64,000 nucleotides of DNA from Marisalimonas sp016777705 (GTDB taxonomy: Bacteria > Pseudomonadota > Alphaproteobacteria > Puniceispirillales > Marisalimonadaceae), in assembly GCF_047717795.1 (NCBI RefSeq), contig NZ_CP159808.1, positions 806,001-870,000 of the forward strand. Reading direction: 5' to 3'. The notes below the pieces were generated by a model. That model searched no databases. It was not told the origin of the DNA and saw only the letters and a list, made by a program, of their open reading frames with translations. Shown here piece after piece: positions 46,385 through 55,922 of this stretch. The position numbers and the translations under genes were made by a program. Position 1 is the stretch's first letter. Every line of letters starts with the position of its first letter.

Positions 46385-47350
46385 ATGGAAACAATAAAAA
46401 AACACTTTATATTAAAATATCATTTAACTTTATTTCTAGAAAATATGACTGATAATTTAATTCTTAAAAATATAATTTATGCAAAACTCAAGAATCCATA
46501 TACAGAAAATAAAACTATTGATCAGTTGCGTAAAGAAACAGAAGAAGCTGGTAACAAAATACCTTTGCCAAAGAATACTAAATTCAAAAGAGTAAGTGTT
46601 GGAAACATCGATGCAGAATGGATTACATGTGGAGAAGTTGAAACTGACAAAATATTTATGTTTATACATGGTGGGGGGTATTATAGAGGATCAATTGCTG
46701 CAACTCGTGCAACCGTAGCAAGAATATCTGCTGAAGCAAAAGTAAGATGTTTATCAATAGAATATAGATTAGCTCCAGAACATCCTTTTCCAGCTGCCAT
46801 TGATGATACATTTACAGCTTATAATTGGCTTTTAAAAGAGGGGCTGAACCCTAAAAACATCATTGTAAGCGGTCAATCTGCTGGTGGTGGGTTATGTTTA
46901 GCATTACTACTAAAATTGAAAGAAAAAAATTTTTTTCAGCCAAGAGCCGCTGTTGCTTTAAGCCCTTGGACTGACCTTACTCAATCAGGAAAGACAATGA
47001 AAATCAATGCAGATATTGATCCAGTTATTAGTAAAAAATATCTAGATAGGATGGCTAATCTATACCTTGCTAAGACTTCTAATATGTCACCTTTGGCGTC
47101 TCCACTTTATGGTGAATTATCTGGATTACCACCTTTGTTAGTTCAGGTTGGTTCTGCTGAAACGATGTTAGATGATAGTCGACGTTTTGTTGAAAAAGCA
47201 AAAATAGCAAAAGTAGATGTACAAATTGAAGTTTGGAAGGATATGTTTCATGGGTGGCATGGCAGTGCACATATTTTAAAAGATGGAGAAAAAGCTATAA
47301 AAAGCATAGGGTTGTTTTGTAGAAATTTATTTAATAATAAATTAGACTAA
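46385..47350 (+). CDS. Alpha/beta-hydrolase of the hormone-sensitive lipase type
   Basis: This 321-aa esterase has the oxyanion motif HGGGYYRG, nucleophile motif GQSAGGG, a catalytic Asp region near DDSRRF and His in FHGWHGS. The family hydrolyses short-chain carboxylic esters. The first 20 codons have weak support; ATG 46445 is an alternative start. It has no signal peptide. Confidence 0.88.
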   Translation: METIKKHFILKYHLTLFLENMTDNLILKNIIYAKLKNPYTENKTIDQLRKETEEAGNKIPLPKNTKFKRVSVGNIDAEWITCGEVETDKIFMFIHGGGYYRGSIAATRATVARISAEAKVRCLSIEYRLAPEHPFPAAIDDTFTAYNWLLKEGLNPKNIIVSGQSAGGGLCLALLLKLKEKNFFQPRAAVALSPWTDLTQSGKTMKINADIDPVISKKYLDRMANLYLAKTSNMSPLASPLYGELSGLPPLLVQVGSAETMLDDSRRFVEKAKIAKVDVQIEVWKDMFHGWHGSAHILKDGEKAIKSIGLFCRNLFNNKLD

Positions 47351-47423
47351 GCATGATTTATTAACTAAATTTTATCATATATAGCCATCTTTTAAGAGTT
47401 ATTAATTTACAAAAAGACTTGTG

Positions 47424-48137
47424 TTATAAGTCAGTTTTTTGTTCCAATCTTCTAATAGTTTCATCTAATTTCCCAAAATTATAAATATGATAGTTATTGA
47501 ATTTTAATTTTTCAACAAACTCATCGACTTTAATACCATCGTGGCTCAAATAATTTAAGACTTTCCAGTTTTTAAAAATATATTTGTAACTTTCATTTCC
47601 ACATAATTTTAGATATTTAAAAATTCCTTTGACGCTACACATAGAAGGTAAGCCAATACGAATAGTGTTTAAAAAAGGTAAATTATTAATTGCCTCAGGA
47701 TTCATACAAAGTTGTGTAATTGCATTATTAAAAATTTTTAGTTTGGTTTTGATTTCAAGTTCTGTTTCATTTTGAGGATATATTCCACAATCTACTTTTA
47801 TATTTGCTTTTTTTAAGATTGTTGCAACATCAATATCATTTTGAAAAATATTACTCGGGTGTCTTGGAATAGATCCGCCGATTACAAGCGCTTTATCTAT
47901 TCCTTTTAATGTACAGAATTTTATAAAGTTTTCTAATTCGTGTTCATGTTTTATATTTCGTGCAGCAACGTGAGGAATAGCCTTACTACTACCTGCTTGC
48001 TGATTAAGTTCATCAGACGCCTGAGCCACGTCCTTTAAGTCATGAATAAGTAAATGAGTAACATTGACAGCCGAAACATGTTGTATTGTGAAATTACTTA
48101 GCTTTTGTTGAGGTGTTTTTTCTGTTGATATGTTCAT
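47424..48137 (-). CDS. Methylenetetrahydrofolate reductase-like protein
   Basis: This 237-aa protein, taken from ATG 48137, has PHVAARNI, then FIKFCTLKGIDKALVIGG, matching the strand-helix pattern of MetF-type TIM barrels. It is shorter than MetF (about 290 aa) and lacks the opening (beta/alpha) unit, so it may serve a different C1 reaction such as methyl-compound metabolism. The frame is open 41 codons upstream but overlaps another gene. The call is moderate. Confidence 0.55.
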   Translation of the reverse strand: MNISTEKTPQQKLSNFTIQHVSAVNVTHLLIHDLKDVAQASDELNQQAGSSKAIPHVAARNIKHEHELENFIKFCTLKGIDKALVIGGSIPRHPSNIFQNDIDVATILKKANIKVDCGIYPQNETELEIKTKLKIFNNAITQLCMNPEAINNLPFLNTIRIGLPSMCSVKGIFKYLKLCGNESYKYIFKNWKVLNYLSHDGIKVDEFVEKLKFNNYHIYNFGKLDETIRRLEQKTDL

Positions 48138-48181
48138 TTTACAATTAATTAACTTTGATAAAAAGGTTTGTAATAAATAAA

Positions 48182-48355
48182 TTATTTTTCTTTTGATCGG
48201 CTTATTTGTGTTACATATACGGAGTATATAAAACCTATTATTGCAACAACGTCTATCCAATTAAAAGGTGCGTCTTTCCCACCAATAACTCTGTATATTA
48301 AATATACAAAACAAATGACTCCTAACAACCAACATTGTGCATATTTAAAATCCAT
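48182..48355 (-). CDS. Small two-helix membrane protein
   Basis: This 57-aa protein starts at ATG 48355 with GGAG 6 nt upstream. It has helix one WLLGVICFVYLIYRVIG and helix two WIDVVAIIGFIYSVYVT, with a basic tail RSKEK. It is 44 bp upstream of the MetF-like gene on the same strand. No family is recognised. Confidence 0.6.
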   Translation of the reverse strand: MDFKYAQCWLLGVICFVYLIYRVIGGKDAPFNWIDVVAIIGFIYSVYVTQISRSKEK

Positions 48356-48715
48356 TGAAACTCCAATTAAAAAATAATTATATTAAATGTATCTTAACTT
48401 ATAATATTAAATTTATAGGTTGTATTTAATTCACAATAATTCAGTCGTATAAAAAAGTGTACAAAATTTTAATAAAAATCTAAAAAAAGGTTAGATTTGC
48501 AATAATTTTATTACTTGATTTTCTGAAATTACTCTTGTCATTATTAATTGTTGTGCAAGAAATTAAAAGATAAAATATTTATTTTTATCATAAAAATAAG
48601 AAACCACTTTTTTTGGAGAGATTATATTGGAGCAGAGATCAAAAATTACTCATGAAAAATCTTTTATAAAAAAAAAGAGCCCGATGCATCTTCTGATTTT
48701 CAACACCTTTTACCA
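48356..48715. other. Gene-free A+T-rich spacer
   Basis: This spacer lies between divergent genes. It is very A+T-rich and no reading frame with a credible ribosome site is seen. It probably holds the two promoters. Confidence 0.5.
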
Positions 48716-49213
48716 ATGTCATCCGATGCGTTTATAAAAAAGCTAGATAATTGGAGTATACAATATAAGTACTTTGAGCATGTCCCATTAAGAACTGTTA
48801 ATGAATCAAAGAGTGTACAAGATATGTTTTTAAATGCTAAACAGGGTGGTGGGCATATTAAAAATCTTTTTTTAAGGGATCATAAAAAAAATAATATATT
48901 AATTGTTGCTCATCAAGATGCTTTGATTGATCTTAAGAAATTACAGTTTAAAATAGATTCAGGCCGATTGTCGTTTGGTTCGTCAGACAGATTGATGGAA
49001 CATTTAGGAGTATTTCCAGGTGCAGTAACCCCTTTCTCCATGATTAATGGCGTACATAAAAATGTAGTCTTATTTATTGATTTATCTTTAAAAAACTTTA
49101 AGAAAATTTATTTGCATCCATTGGTAAACGACAGGACTTTGGAAATAACAATTGAAAATTTAGAAATGTTTTTTAAAAAAATTAATGTTATTCCTCAATG
49201 GATAAAGTTGTAA
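48716..49213 (+). CDS. PrdX/YbaK-type aminoacyl-tRNA deacylase
   Basis: This 165-aa protein has the YbaK/ProX fold pattern: EHVPLRTVNESK, GGHIKNLFLRD, and FGSSDRLMEHLGVFPGAVTPF. The length and blocks match PrdX/ProXp-ala, which clears Ala-tRNA(Pro) or similar mischarged tRNAs in trans. It acts in the cytosol and is monocistronic. Confidence 0.88.
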   Translation: MSSDAFIKKLDNWSIQYKYFEHVPLRTVNESKSVQDMFLNAKQGGGHIKNLFLRDHKKNNILIVAHQDALIDLKKLQFKIDSGRLSFGSSDRLMEHLGVFPGAVTPFSMINGVHKNVVLFIDLSLKNFKKIYLHPLVNDRTLEITIENLEMFFKKINVIPQWIKL

Positions 49214-49235
49214 GTAATTAAAAGGCTATATTATA

Positions 49236-49337
49236 ATGGAAAATAATAAAAAAAATTGGTGGATTTGGGTAAGTGTATATTTATGTATTTCTCTAATTTT
49301 ATTTATTATTTTTTCTTTATATGTGACTTTTAGTTAA
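49236..49337 (+). CDS. 33-aa single-helix membrane peptide
   Basis: ATG 49236 opens MENNKKNWWIWVSVYLC and continues as one transmembrane helix. No strong ribosome site is visible. It sits between prdX and a small gene, all co-directional. It is a plausible but unproven small protein. Confidence 0.35.
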   Translation: MENNKKNWWIWVSVYLCISLILFIIFSLYVTFS

Positions 49338-49354
49338 TTAGGATATTGTTAAAA

Positions 49355-49552
49355 ATGAAGTATAAGTCACTTGAAGAAATTCAGAAAAACCCAGTATGGT
49401 TAAAATTACAATCAAAGGGTACTGACAAGAAACAACTTGATAAACAATTTTTGTCTTTAACAGAAGAAGAAAAAAAAATTGCTATTGATTTGTTTGAATC
49501 TCTAAAATTAGTGATGGAAAATATTCTTAAAGAAAAGAAAACTCATCATTAG
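49355..49552 (+). CDS. Small hypothetical protein
   Basis: This protein of about 65 aa has highly charged helices (YKSLEEIQKNPVWLKL, then LTEEEKKIAIDLFESL). ATG 49355 follows AGGA at 49340; TTG 49346 is possible. It is probably cytosolic. No family is recognised. Confidence 0.5.
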   Translation: MKYKSLEEIQKNPVWLKLQSKGTDKKQLDKQFLSLTEEEKKIAIDLFESLKLVMENILKEKKTHH

Positions 49553-49620
49553 AAATTGACCGTTTTAAATTTATTTATATTAAATAGATAGATTTATTTT
49601 TAAAATAGAGAGGGCCTCAA

Positions 49621-50007
49621 ATGAAAATTCGAGTGTATTTAATCTTATTTTTTATCTTGATAAGCGTTGAGGGTAAAGCTTTTGAACCATATTCTGGCAT
49701 CTCTTGTCATAATTCAATAAAAAATGGAAACATAGATTTTTTTTTCAAACATGATGAAAACTTTATATATGCCAAAGCTTATAAAAGAGTAAAAGGTGAG
49801 TTTGTTCAAATTGGAGATGTAGTGGGTCAAAAGATATCTTCATTTATCTTGTTTGAAGATAATACTGTAGATAAAGATTTAAATTTTGCTTGGCATTTAG
49901 ATATGGTTACTAAAATTTTAAAACCATTTATTTTAAGTAAAACTAAAGATGAAAAATTTAAAATGCCTAATATACTTGATTGCATAAGTAAAAATTTTTG
50001 GTTTTAA
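49621..50007 (+). CDS. Secreted hypothetical protein
   Basis: This 128-aa protein has a signal peptide (1-19, ending VEGKA) and two cysteines, in the ISCHNS segment and near the C-terminus (LDCISK), that could form a disulfide. GAGAGG precedes the start. No family is recognised; it is likely periplasmic. Confidence 0.6.
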   Translation: MKIRVYLILFFILISVEGKAFEPYSGISCHNSIKNGNIDFFFKHDENFIYAKAYKRVKGEFVQIGDVVGQKISSFILFEDNTVDKDLNFAWHLDMVTKILKPFILSKTKDEKFKMPNILDCISKNFWF

Positions 50008-50079
50008 TTAAATCATAATTAGGTAAAGTTTAAAGTACAAAACAAAGTTTTTAAGCTTAACTTTAGCAGGTAACAAAAA

Positions 50080-50355
50080 ATGGCTACATCTGAAACTGTA
50101 ATTGATAATAAAAGAACAAGAGTTACACGCTGGTCTTTTGAGGTAGGAGAAGATACTGGGCAACATATTCACGAGTATGATTATGTTGTGGTTCCTATGG
50201 ATGACGGTCAATTAAAAATTGTAGATCAAGATGGAACAGTTCTTATATCAGATTTAATTAAGGGTATGAGCTACTATAGAAATAAAGGTGCTAATCATAA
50301 TGTCATTAATCATAATGATTTCCCTTTTTCATTTGTTGAAATAGAGTTCAAGTAA
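50080..50355 (+). CDS. Small cupin-type protein
   Basis: This 91-aa protein has the core of a cupin barrel: GQHIHEYDYVVVPMDDGQL (motif 1 with His) and YYRNKGANHNVINHN (motif 2 with His). It is short but complete for a single conserved-barrel cupin. Its ligand is unknown. It is followed by an unrelated small gene after 50 bp. Confidence 0.7.
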   Translation: MATSETVIDNKRTRVTRWSFEVGEDTGQHIHEYDYVVVPMDDGQLKIVDQDGTVLISDLIKGMSYYRNKGANHNVINHNDFPFSFVEIEFK

Positions 50356-50405
50356 TTTGTTACTTTAAAAAGATAAATTATTTTAATTAAGGATGGCTTT
50401 TAATA

Positions 50406-50732
50406 ATGAAATCAAAATTAATAAGTTATATAACGTCAGATTTTCAGAGCCAAAGTGATATGAAAATTGGCGAAATTGAGTGGGAAAAAATTATGAATGA
50501 ACGATTTGACAAATTTAAAAAAGCTGGTGCAGTCAGGCAAACGGTTACTCAAATATGGAATAAAGAAGGTACATTAAGATTAGGTCATTTATGGGAATAC
50601 AAAGATGATAAAGCTTTCATAGCATGTCAAAAACTATTTAAAGAAGCTGAATCTGAATTCAAAAAAAGAACAGGTATAACATGGAAAGTTTTTTCTAACA
50701 GGGGTGTTGTTTTATATGAAACCATTTATTAA
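50406..50732 (+). CDS. Hypothetical protein, possible alpha/beta-barrel fold
   Basis: This 108-aa cytosolic protein has a pattern of strand, long amphipathic helix, strand, with GHLWEYKDDKAFIACQKLF in the middle. This order is seen in ferredoxin-like (NIPSNAP-type) dimeric barrels, but the resemblance is only general. It may be coupled to the upstream cupin. Confidence 0.5.
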   Translation: MKSKLISYITSDFQSQSDMKIGEIEWEKIMNERFDKFKKAGAVRQTVTQIWNKEGTLRLGHLWEYKDDKAFIACQKLFKEAESEFKKRTGITWKVFSNRGVVLYETIY

Positions 50733-50798
50733 TAAATTAATACATACAACTAAACACTTTATATTGTTTTTAACGTCAAAACTTATAGATAAGTTGTA

Positions 50799-51353
50799 AT
50801 GATATTTAATTTTTTCAAAAAGTATTTTCACTTTTTCTTAGTAGCTTATTTTTATCTAATTTCTAATGCTTTTTCCTCAGACTTAGATCAACTTTTTTCA
50901 GAATTAAAAAATGCACCCAATTTAATTTCTGCTAAATCAATTGAGAATAAAATATGGAAGAAATGGTCAATAATTGGAAATGATGAATTGAGCAACCTTC
51001 AAATGAAAAGAGGGGTAGTGTTGTTAGAAAATGGTAGGTTAGACAAAGCTTTAGATTTGTTTGTTAATTTGTCAAAAAAACTACCTCATTGGGCGGAGCC
51101 GATTAATAAAATTGCTACAATAAAATTTATTATGGGTGATTATTTAAGTTCTGTATATTATATCAAACAAACTTTGTTACTGGAACCAAGACATTTTGGA
51201 GCAATATCTGGTTTAACACAAATTAATATAGCTCTAAAAAAATATGATAAAGCTTTGGCAAATATAGATTACGTGACAAGTATTCATCCGTTTATTGCAA
51301 TAAAAAAATTAAGACCACTTATACTTAATATGTTAAAAAAATCATCTATATAA
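50799..51353 (+). CDS. Periplasmic TPR-repeat protein
   Basis: This 184-aa protein has a signal peptide (about 1-28) and a conserved start of the mature chain (DLDQLFSELKNAPN, then IWKKWSIIG), followed by three TPR-like helix pairs, for example RGVVLLENGRLDKALDLF. Such short TPR proteins are common in Alphaproteobacteria; function is unknown, with protein-protein contacts likely. Confidence 0.75.
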   Translation: MIFNFFKKYFHFFLVAYFYLISNAFSSDLDQLFSELKNAPNLISAKSIENKIWKKWSIIGNDELSNLQMKRGVVLLENGRLDKALDLFVNLSKKLPHWAEPINKIATIKFIMGDYLSSVYYIKQTLLLEPRHFGAISGLTQINIALKKYDKALANIDYVTSIHPFIAIKKLRPLILNMLKKSSI

Positions 51354-51376
51354 CCTTATTTTAATTTTAAAAGCAT

Positions 51377-52282
51377 GTGATGAACAGTAAAAATTGGATT
51401 TCAGTCTTATTGCTAGGTTTCTTATGGGGTGCAAGCTTCTTATTTGTCGAAATTTTGCTTAATTATATAAGCCCATTTATGATTGTATATTTAAGAGTAA
51501 GTTTGGCCTCAGTAATTTTAATCTTATATATTGTTCTGAGTAAAATAAAATTAGAGTTATCATTCTTATTAATTTTTAACTTCTTTGTTATGGGAATTTT
51601 GAATAATGTATTTCCATTTCTTTTAATAACATATGGTCAACAAACAGTTTCTGGAGGACTTGCCTCCATTCTCAATGCAAACACATCTTTTTTAACAATT
51701 CTATTAGCCTCATTAATATTAAAAAACGAGGCATTGACAAAATCTAGAATAATAGGTGTTTTAATAGGTATTGTAGGAGTTATTATAGTAATTGGTTATG
51801 AGAATATGTCAGATTTTTTTAATAACGAGGTAGGAAAGGTTTTAATTTTGCTTTCTGGTTTATCTTATGCATTAGCAGCAATTTTTGCAAAAGTGAGATT
51901 GAAAAATGTTAAACCTGAAGTTGCCGCAACTGGTATGTTAACTATGAGCACTCTTATTTTATCACCATTTATTTTTCTTTTTTATGGAAATGAAATTTTG
52001 TCACTTAATCTTATTTCGATCAGCTACTCTTTACTCTTTGCAGTGATATGTTCAGTATTAGCCTATTTTATATATTTTAAAATTCTTGTGTCTACTGGTG
52101 CTGGTAATTTGTTGATATGTACGATTATTATTCCTCCATCAGCCATATTGCTGAATGCAATTATAATAGGTGAATTAATTAATGTTAATGAATTTATAGG
52201 CTTAATAGTTATTATATCAGGATTATTAATTTTAGATGGTAGATTAATAAAAAACATTAAATTAAAATTCTATAATATTTAA
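51377..52282 (+). CDS. EamA/DMT-family transporter
   Basis: This protein of about 300 aa has ten helices and two EamA halves. GVLIGIVGVIIVIGYE closes the first half, and the second has AAIFAKVRL and a GLLILDGRLIK tail. Either GTG 51377 or ATG 51380 may start it. It exports or imports a small metabolite. The start lies 23 bp after the TPR gene on the same strand. Confidence 0.87.
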   Translation: MMNSKNWISVLLLGFLWGASFLFVEILLNYISPFMIVYLRVSLASVILILYIVLSKIKLELSFLLIFNFFVMGILNNVFPFLLITYGQQTVSGGLASILNANTSFLTILLASLILKNEALTKSRIIGVLIGIVGVIIVIGYENMSDFFNNEVGKVLILLSGLSYALAAIFAKVRLKNVKPEVAATGMLTMSTLILSPFIFLFYGNEILSLNLISISYSLLFAVICSVLAYFIYFKILVSTGAGNLLICTIIIPPSAILLNAIIIGELINVNEFIGLIVIISGLLILDGRLIKNIKLKFYNI

Positions 52283-52420
52283 TATATTAAATATGAATTA
52301 TAAGTTTTTTGATAATTTAAAAGCCCTGTTTTAAGTTATATTATAATATTTTTTTTTAATTATAGATTCATTTTAAATAACTTGTAATATTTAATTTATT
52401 AAGTTTATTGAAGTATATTA

Positions 52421-55003
52421 ATGATAAAAATATTTATTCTAATAATAATTATTAGCATCTCAGGATGTGTTAATAAAAATATAAAACAACGAATGATGTA
52501 TAAAAACCCTGGACTTGTGGCCTTGCACGACTTGATTGTAGGCGAAAAGACAAGAAAAGAGGTTTTAATATTTGGCTGTACAAATCATCCAGCAGATTAC
52601 TCAGATAAAGAGCTCTGCAAGTGTGTGAATTCTTCAAAAGCTCATTTAATAGAAAAAAATAAACGTAATTTAAGTTGTGGTTATAACAATAAAGAATACA
52701 AGCGTTCAACTTTTAAACAGAATGATTCAAAAACAAAAGATAGATTTTTGAAGGAGAGTACAAAGTCATTAGAGAATTATTACACCAGAAACTTAATTCT
52801 AAATAGAAAGATTAAAGATAAAGTTAGCTTTGTAAGTAAGTTACCCAAATGCCCTACTATGGGGGGCAAGTATGGTTGTTACGGCACTCAAAAATTTAAA
52901 AAATTTACCTACATAGGTGAATTCAAAAATAGAAAAAGACATGGTAAAGGAATTATGACCTGGACGTCTGGTGATAAATATGTTGGTAAATTTGTCTATG
53001 GTCATAGAGAGGGAAAAGGAACATATACTTGGAGAAATGGAGATAATTACGAGGGGACTTATAAAAATAATAAAATTCATGGAAAAGGAAAATTAACTTG
53101 GACAAATGGAAACATATATGAAGGAGATTTCTTCAAAGGTAAAATAACTGGTTTAGGCAAATTTGTTTGGGCCTCTGGAGAAAAGTATATTGGTAAATTC
53201 AAAAATGGTCTAAAACATGGTAAAGGAAAAATCTTATATAAAAACGGTAACATAAAAGAAGGTGTTTGGTCAGATGATATTTATAAATACGCAACCACAA
53301 CAAATAAACCTAAAAATATTTCTAAAATAACTTCTTTATTGGCCTCTCAAAATAAAAATACAAAATTTAATCAACTACCCAAGTGTGGATCAGGTTATAA
53401 AGACATGTGTTTTGGTGAAATCATTACAAAAAAATATAAATATATTGGCGAATTTAAAAAAAATATGATGCATGGAAAAGGAAAGTATACTCATATTGGC
53501 GACGATAAATTCAAAGGTTATACTTATGTTGGGCAATATTTTAAGAATAAAAGACATGGATATGGAAAAGCTGGGTGGCCAAATGGACAGAAATTTTCTG
53601 GTGAATTTTTAAATGGTAAACCAAATGGTCTTGGAGTTTATACTTATTTTAATGGTGATACCTATCAAGGTATTTTGAAGAATGGTATACGTGAAGGTGA
53701 AGGAAAATATGTTTATAAAAGTGGTAAATTAGAAGAGGGTTTATGGAAAAATAATAAATTTCTTTACGCAAAGAAAATTAATAAAACTCAAAAAAAGATA
53801 GCAGATATGATGTCAAACATTTCCTCTGACGATGTATATGCTTCAAGACAAGAACTAGAAAGAGAAAGACAAAAACGCATAGAATTAGAACGTAAATTAG
53901 CTATATTATTAGATAAACAAAAAAATGAAGAGAAAATTATTAATGCTGATATAAGAGCTCCTATACTTGAGATTGTAGCTAACAAAACGATAGGTAAAAG
54001 AGGAACGATTAGAGGAATTGCAAAAGATAATGTAGAAGTAGTTGAGGTAACGGTTGATGGTAAATCAATTTCGTTATCATCCAATGGTAACTTCGAATAT
54101 TCTACATATGTTCCACCAACGGGTAAAGAACTTAAAATAGAAGTAACTGATATTGCCGGTTTAACTACTTCAAAGATTATAAAGTTAAAAGCTAATAGAA
54201 TGATTAGTGATAGCTCTATATCATTTGAAAGCTTAAACCCACTTAATAAAAGAGTTAAGAAAAATGAAGATGCTTTAGCTTTAATAGTGGGTGTTTCTAA
54301 TTATGAAAATACAAAAGCCAAAGCTTTGTACGCAGATAATGATGCAATGGTATTTAAAGATTATGCCACTGAGAAATTAGGCATATCTAAAAATAGAATA
54401 AAGATACTCCTGAATGATGGAGCCGATGAAAGAGATATATTATTATCTGTACAAGAATGGCTAAGACGTTCAGCTAAACCTAATAAAAGTGACATCTACA
54501 TATTCTTTGCAGGGCATGGTCTAGCATCTCATGATGGTAATAATATGTACCTTCTTCCTCACGACGGCTCACCTAGACTGCTTGAGAAGACTGCCATATT
54601 GCGTGACGAACTTTTCTCTGACATCAAGGAAGCTAATCCTAAATCCGTAACAGTCTTCCTAGACACCTGCTACTCAGGTGAAACACGTAATGAAGAGATT
54701 CTAGTAGCTGGAAGACCTGTTGCCATTATAGCGAAAGAACAAGCTATACCAGATGGATTTACACTTTTTAGCGCAGCATCAAATGAGCAGATATCAAGGC
54801 CACTAGAAGAAGCTAAACATGGTATGTTCTCATACTTCCTTATGAAGGGCATGGAAGGTGATGCAGATACAAATGCTGACAATAAGATTACAGCAAGAGA
54901 ACTCCACATATACGTAAAACAAAATGTTGTTCAACAATCATCAGGCTCACAAACACCTGAACTACAAGGTGATAAAGACAGAGTGCTTGTGCAGTTTAAC
55001 TAG
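52421..55003 (+). CDS. MORN-repeat caspase-type protease lipoprotein
   Basis: This 860-aa protein has a lipobox (ISGC, Cys16). Order: a Cys-rich segment (50-90); MORN repeats in two blocks (about 163-285 and 340-440), each introduced by LPKC and a second Cys; a charged coiled coil (475-505); an Ig-like segment (510-590); and a caspase/peptidase C14 domain (615-860). His699 (FFAGHG) and Cys750 (LDTCYSG) form the catalytic dyad. A canonical EF-hand-like loop (Asp816, Asn818, Asp820, Ile823, Glu827) follows. It is lipid-anchored and probably periplasmic; substrate unknown. Confidence 0.87.
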   Translation: MIKIFILIIIISISGCVNKNIKQRMMYKNPGLVALHDLIVGEKTRKEVLIFGCTNHPADYSDKELCKCVNSSKAHLIEKNKRNLSCGYNNKEYKRSTFKQNDSKTKDRFLKESTKSLENYYTRNLILNRKIKDKVSFVSKLPKCPTMGGKYGCYGTQKFKKFTYIGEFKNRKRHGKGIMTWTSGDKYVGKFVYGHREGKGTYTWRNGDNYEGTYKNNKIHGKGKLTWTNGNIYEGDFFKGKITGLGKFVWASGEKYIGKFKNGLKHGKGKILYKNGNIKEGVWSDDIYKYATTTNKPKNISKITSLLASQNKNTKFNQLPKCGSGYKDMCFGEIITKKYKYIGEFKKNMMHGKGKYTHIGDDKFKGYTYVGQYFKNKRHGYGKAGWPNGQKFSGEFLNGKPNGLGVYTYFNGDTYQGILKNGIREGEGKYVYKSGKLEEGLWKNNKFLYAKKINKTQKKIADMMSNISSDDVYASRQELERERQKRIELERKLAILLDKQKNEEKIINADIRAPILEIVANKTIGKRGTIRGIAKDNVEVVEVTVDGKSISLSSNGNFEYSTYVPPTGKELKIEVTDIAGLTTSKIIKLKANRMISDSSISFESLNPLNKRVKKNEDALALIVGVSNYENTKAKALYADNDAMVFKDYATEKLGISKNRIKILLNDGADERDILLSVQEWLRRSAKPNKSDIYIFFAGHGLASHDGNNMYLLPHDGSPRLLEKTAILRDELFSDIKEANPKSVTVFLDTCYSGETRNEEILVAGRPVAIIAKEQAIPDGFTLFSAASNEQISRPLEEAKHGMFSYFLMKGMEGDADTNADNKITARELHIYVKQNVVQQSSGSQTPELQGDKDRVLVQFN

Positions 55004-55053
55004 GACCACCATTCCTGCTCATTTAACGACTCCACAGAGTTTCTAGTACACAC

Positions 55054-55449
55054 TTATTTTATCAAAGTTAGCAAAAATTCACTATTTTTTGCTAATTCTT
55101 GAGACTTTATTCTATCAGTTAAAGCGGGTAAATACTCTTCAAGTTTTTCAATTATATCTGGTGTAACATTTTGTAAAGCACCATTTTCTATAAGCTCACA
55201 ACCATGCTCCTCTGCCATAGGAAATATTGAACTATAATCACCTCCTTCAGCTGAATAATGAAGTTCTGTAGGTGTTGGAAAATCAAATATATTTATTAAT
55301 TCATCTATAGAACGTTTATCACCAAGAAGATTAAACAAAATACAATAAAGTGCTTCAGACCCATCATCTATAATTTCTGCATTACCTCTATAATTATCAT
55401 CCTCTTCTTCTAAAAAATTATAATAATCTACTATTTTTTGAGATTTCAA
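55054..55449 (-). CDS. Acidic hypothetical protein
   Basis: This 131-aa, strongly acidic, cytosolic protein has EEEDDNYRGNAE near the start and PTPTELHYSAEGGDYSS in the middle. It is convergent with the caspase gene. No family is recognised. Acidic orphan proteins next to toxic effectors are sometimes inhibitors, but nothing here shows that. Confidence 0.55.
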   Translation of the reverse strand: MKSQKIVDYYNFLEEEDDNYRGNAEIIDDGSEALYCILFNLLGDKRSIDELINIFDFPTPTELHYSAEGGDYSSIFPMAEEHGCELIENGALQNVTPDIIEKLEEYLPALTDRIKSQELAKNSEFLLTLIK

Positions 55450-55922
55450 TATTGAGCCCCTTTTAATTAAAAACTTATTAAGATTTAAATATTATAAAGA
55501 TAAAATTTCAAGCATTATTTGATTGTAAACAAAAATGGGTAGTAGATAAAGTTGAAAGACAATATCAGTTTAACAAACACCAGAGTTGCAAGGTGATAAA
55601 GACAGAGTAATAGTAAATTTTAACTAAAGTTTTTTTATTTTTTCTAGAAATGTATCTTGAAAGCATATAAATTATGAGTTGAGCATAAAATTACAAACTA
55701 TAAAAAAATAATTAACATAAAATTGGAATATCAAGTTAAATATATGTAATGAATTTTAATATATTTAAGAAAAATGGAGACACTTTTCTTCTTAAATTTA
55801 AGTGTGGTTTATTTTGCTTGAATTTTTTTTTATTAATAATACGTTAATTATAGAATTAAGTAATTATATTTAATTTTTATGAATTAATAATTTTTTATTA
55901 TCACCTTGATAAGGAGTAATAA
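55450..55922. other. A+T-rich spacer holding a caspase-gene relic
   Basis: Apart from the relic at 55574-55627 this 473-bp stretch shows no credible gene. It also contains the start region of the 55923 gene with AAGGAG near 55911-55916. Confidence 0.5.
55574..55627 (+). pseudogene. Relic of a second caspase-domain gene
   Basis: The frame reads QTPELQGDKDRVIVNFN and then stops. This matches the last residues of the caspase protein (QTPELQGDKDRVLVQFN) at 15 of 17 positions. An in-frame stop precedes it. A second caspase gene therefore once stood here or recombined away. Confidence 0.8.
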
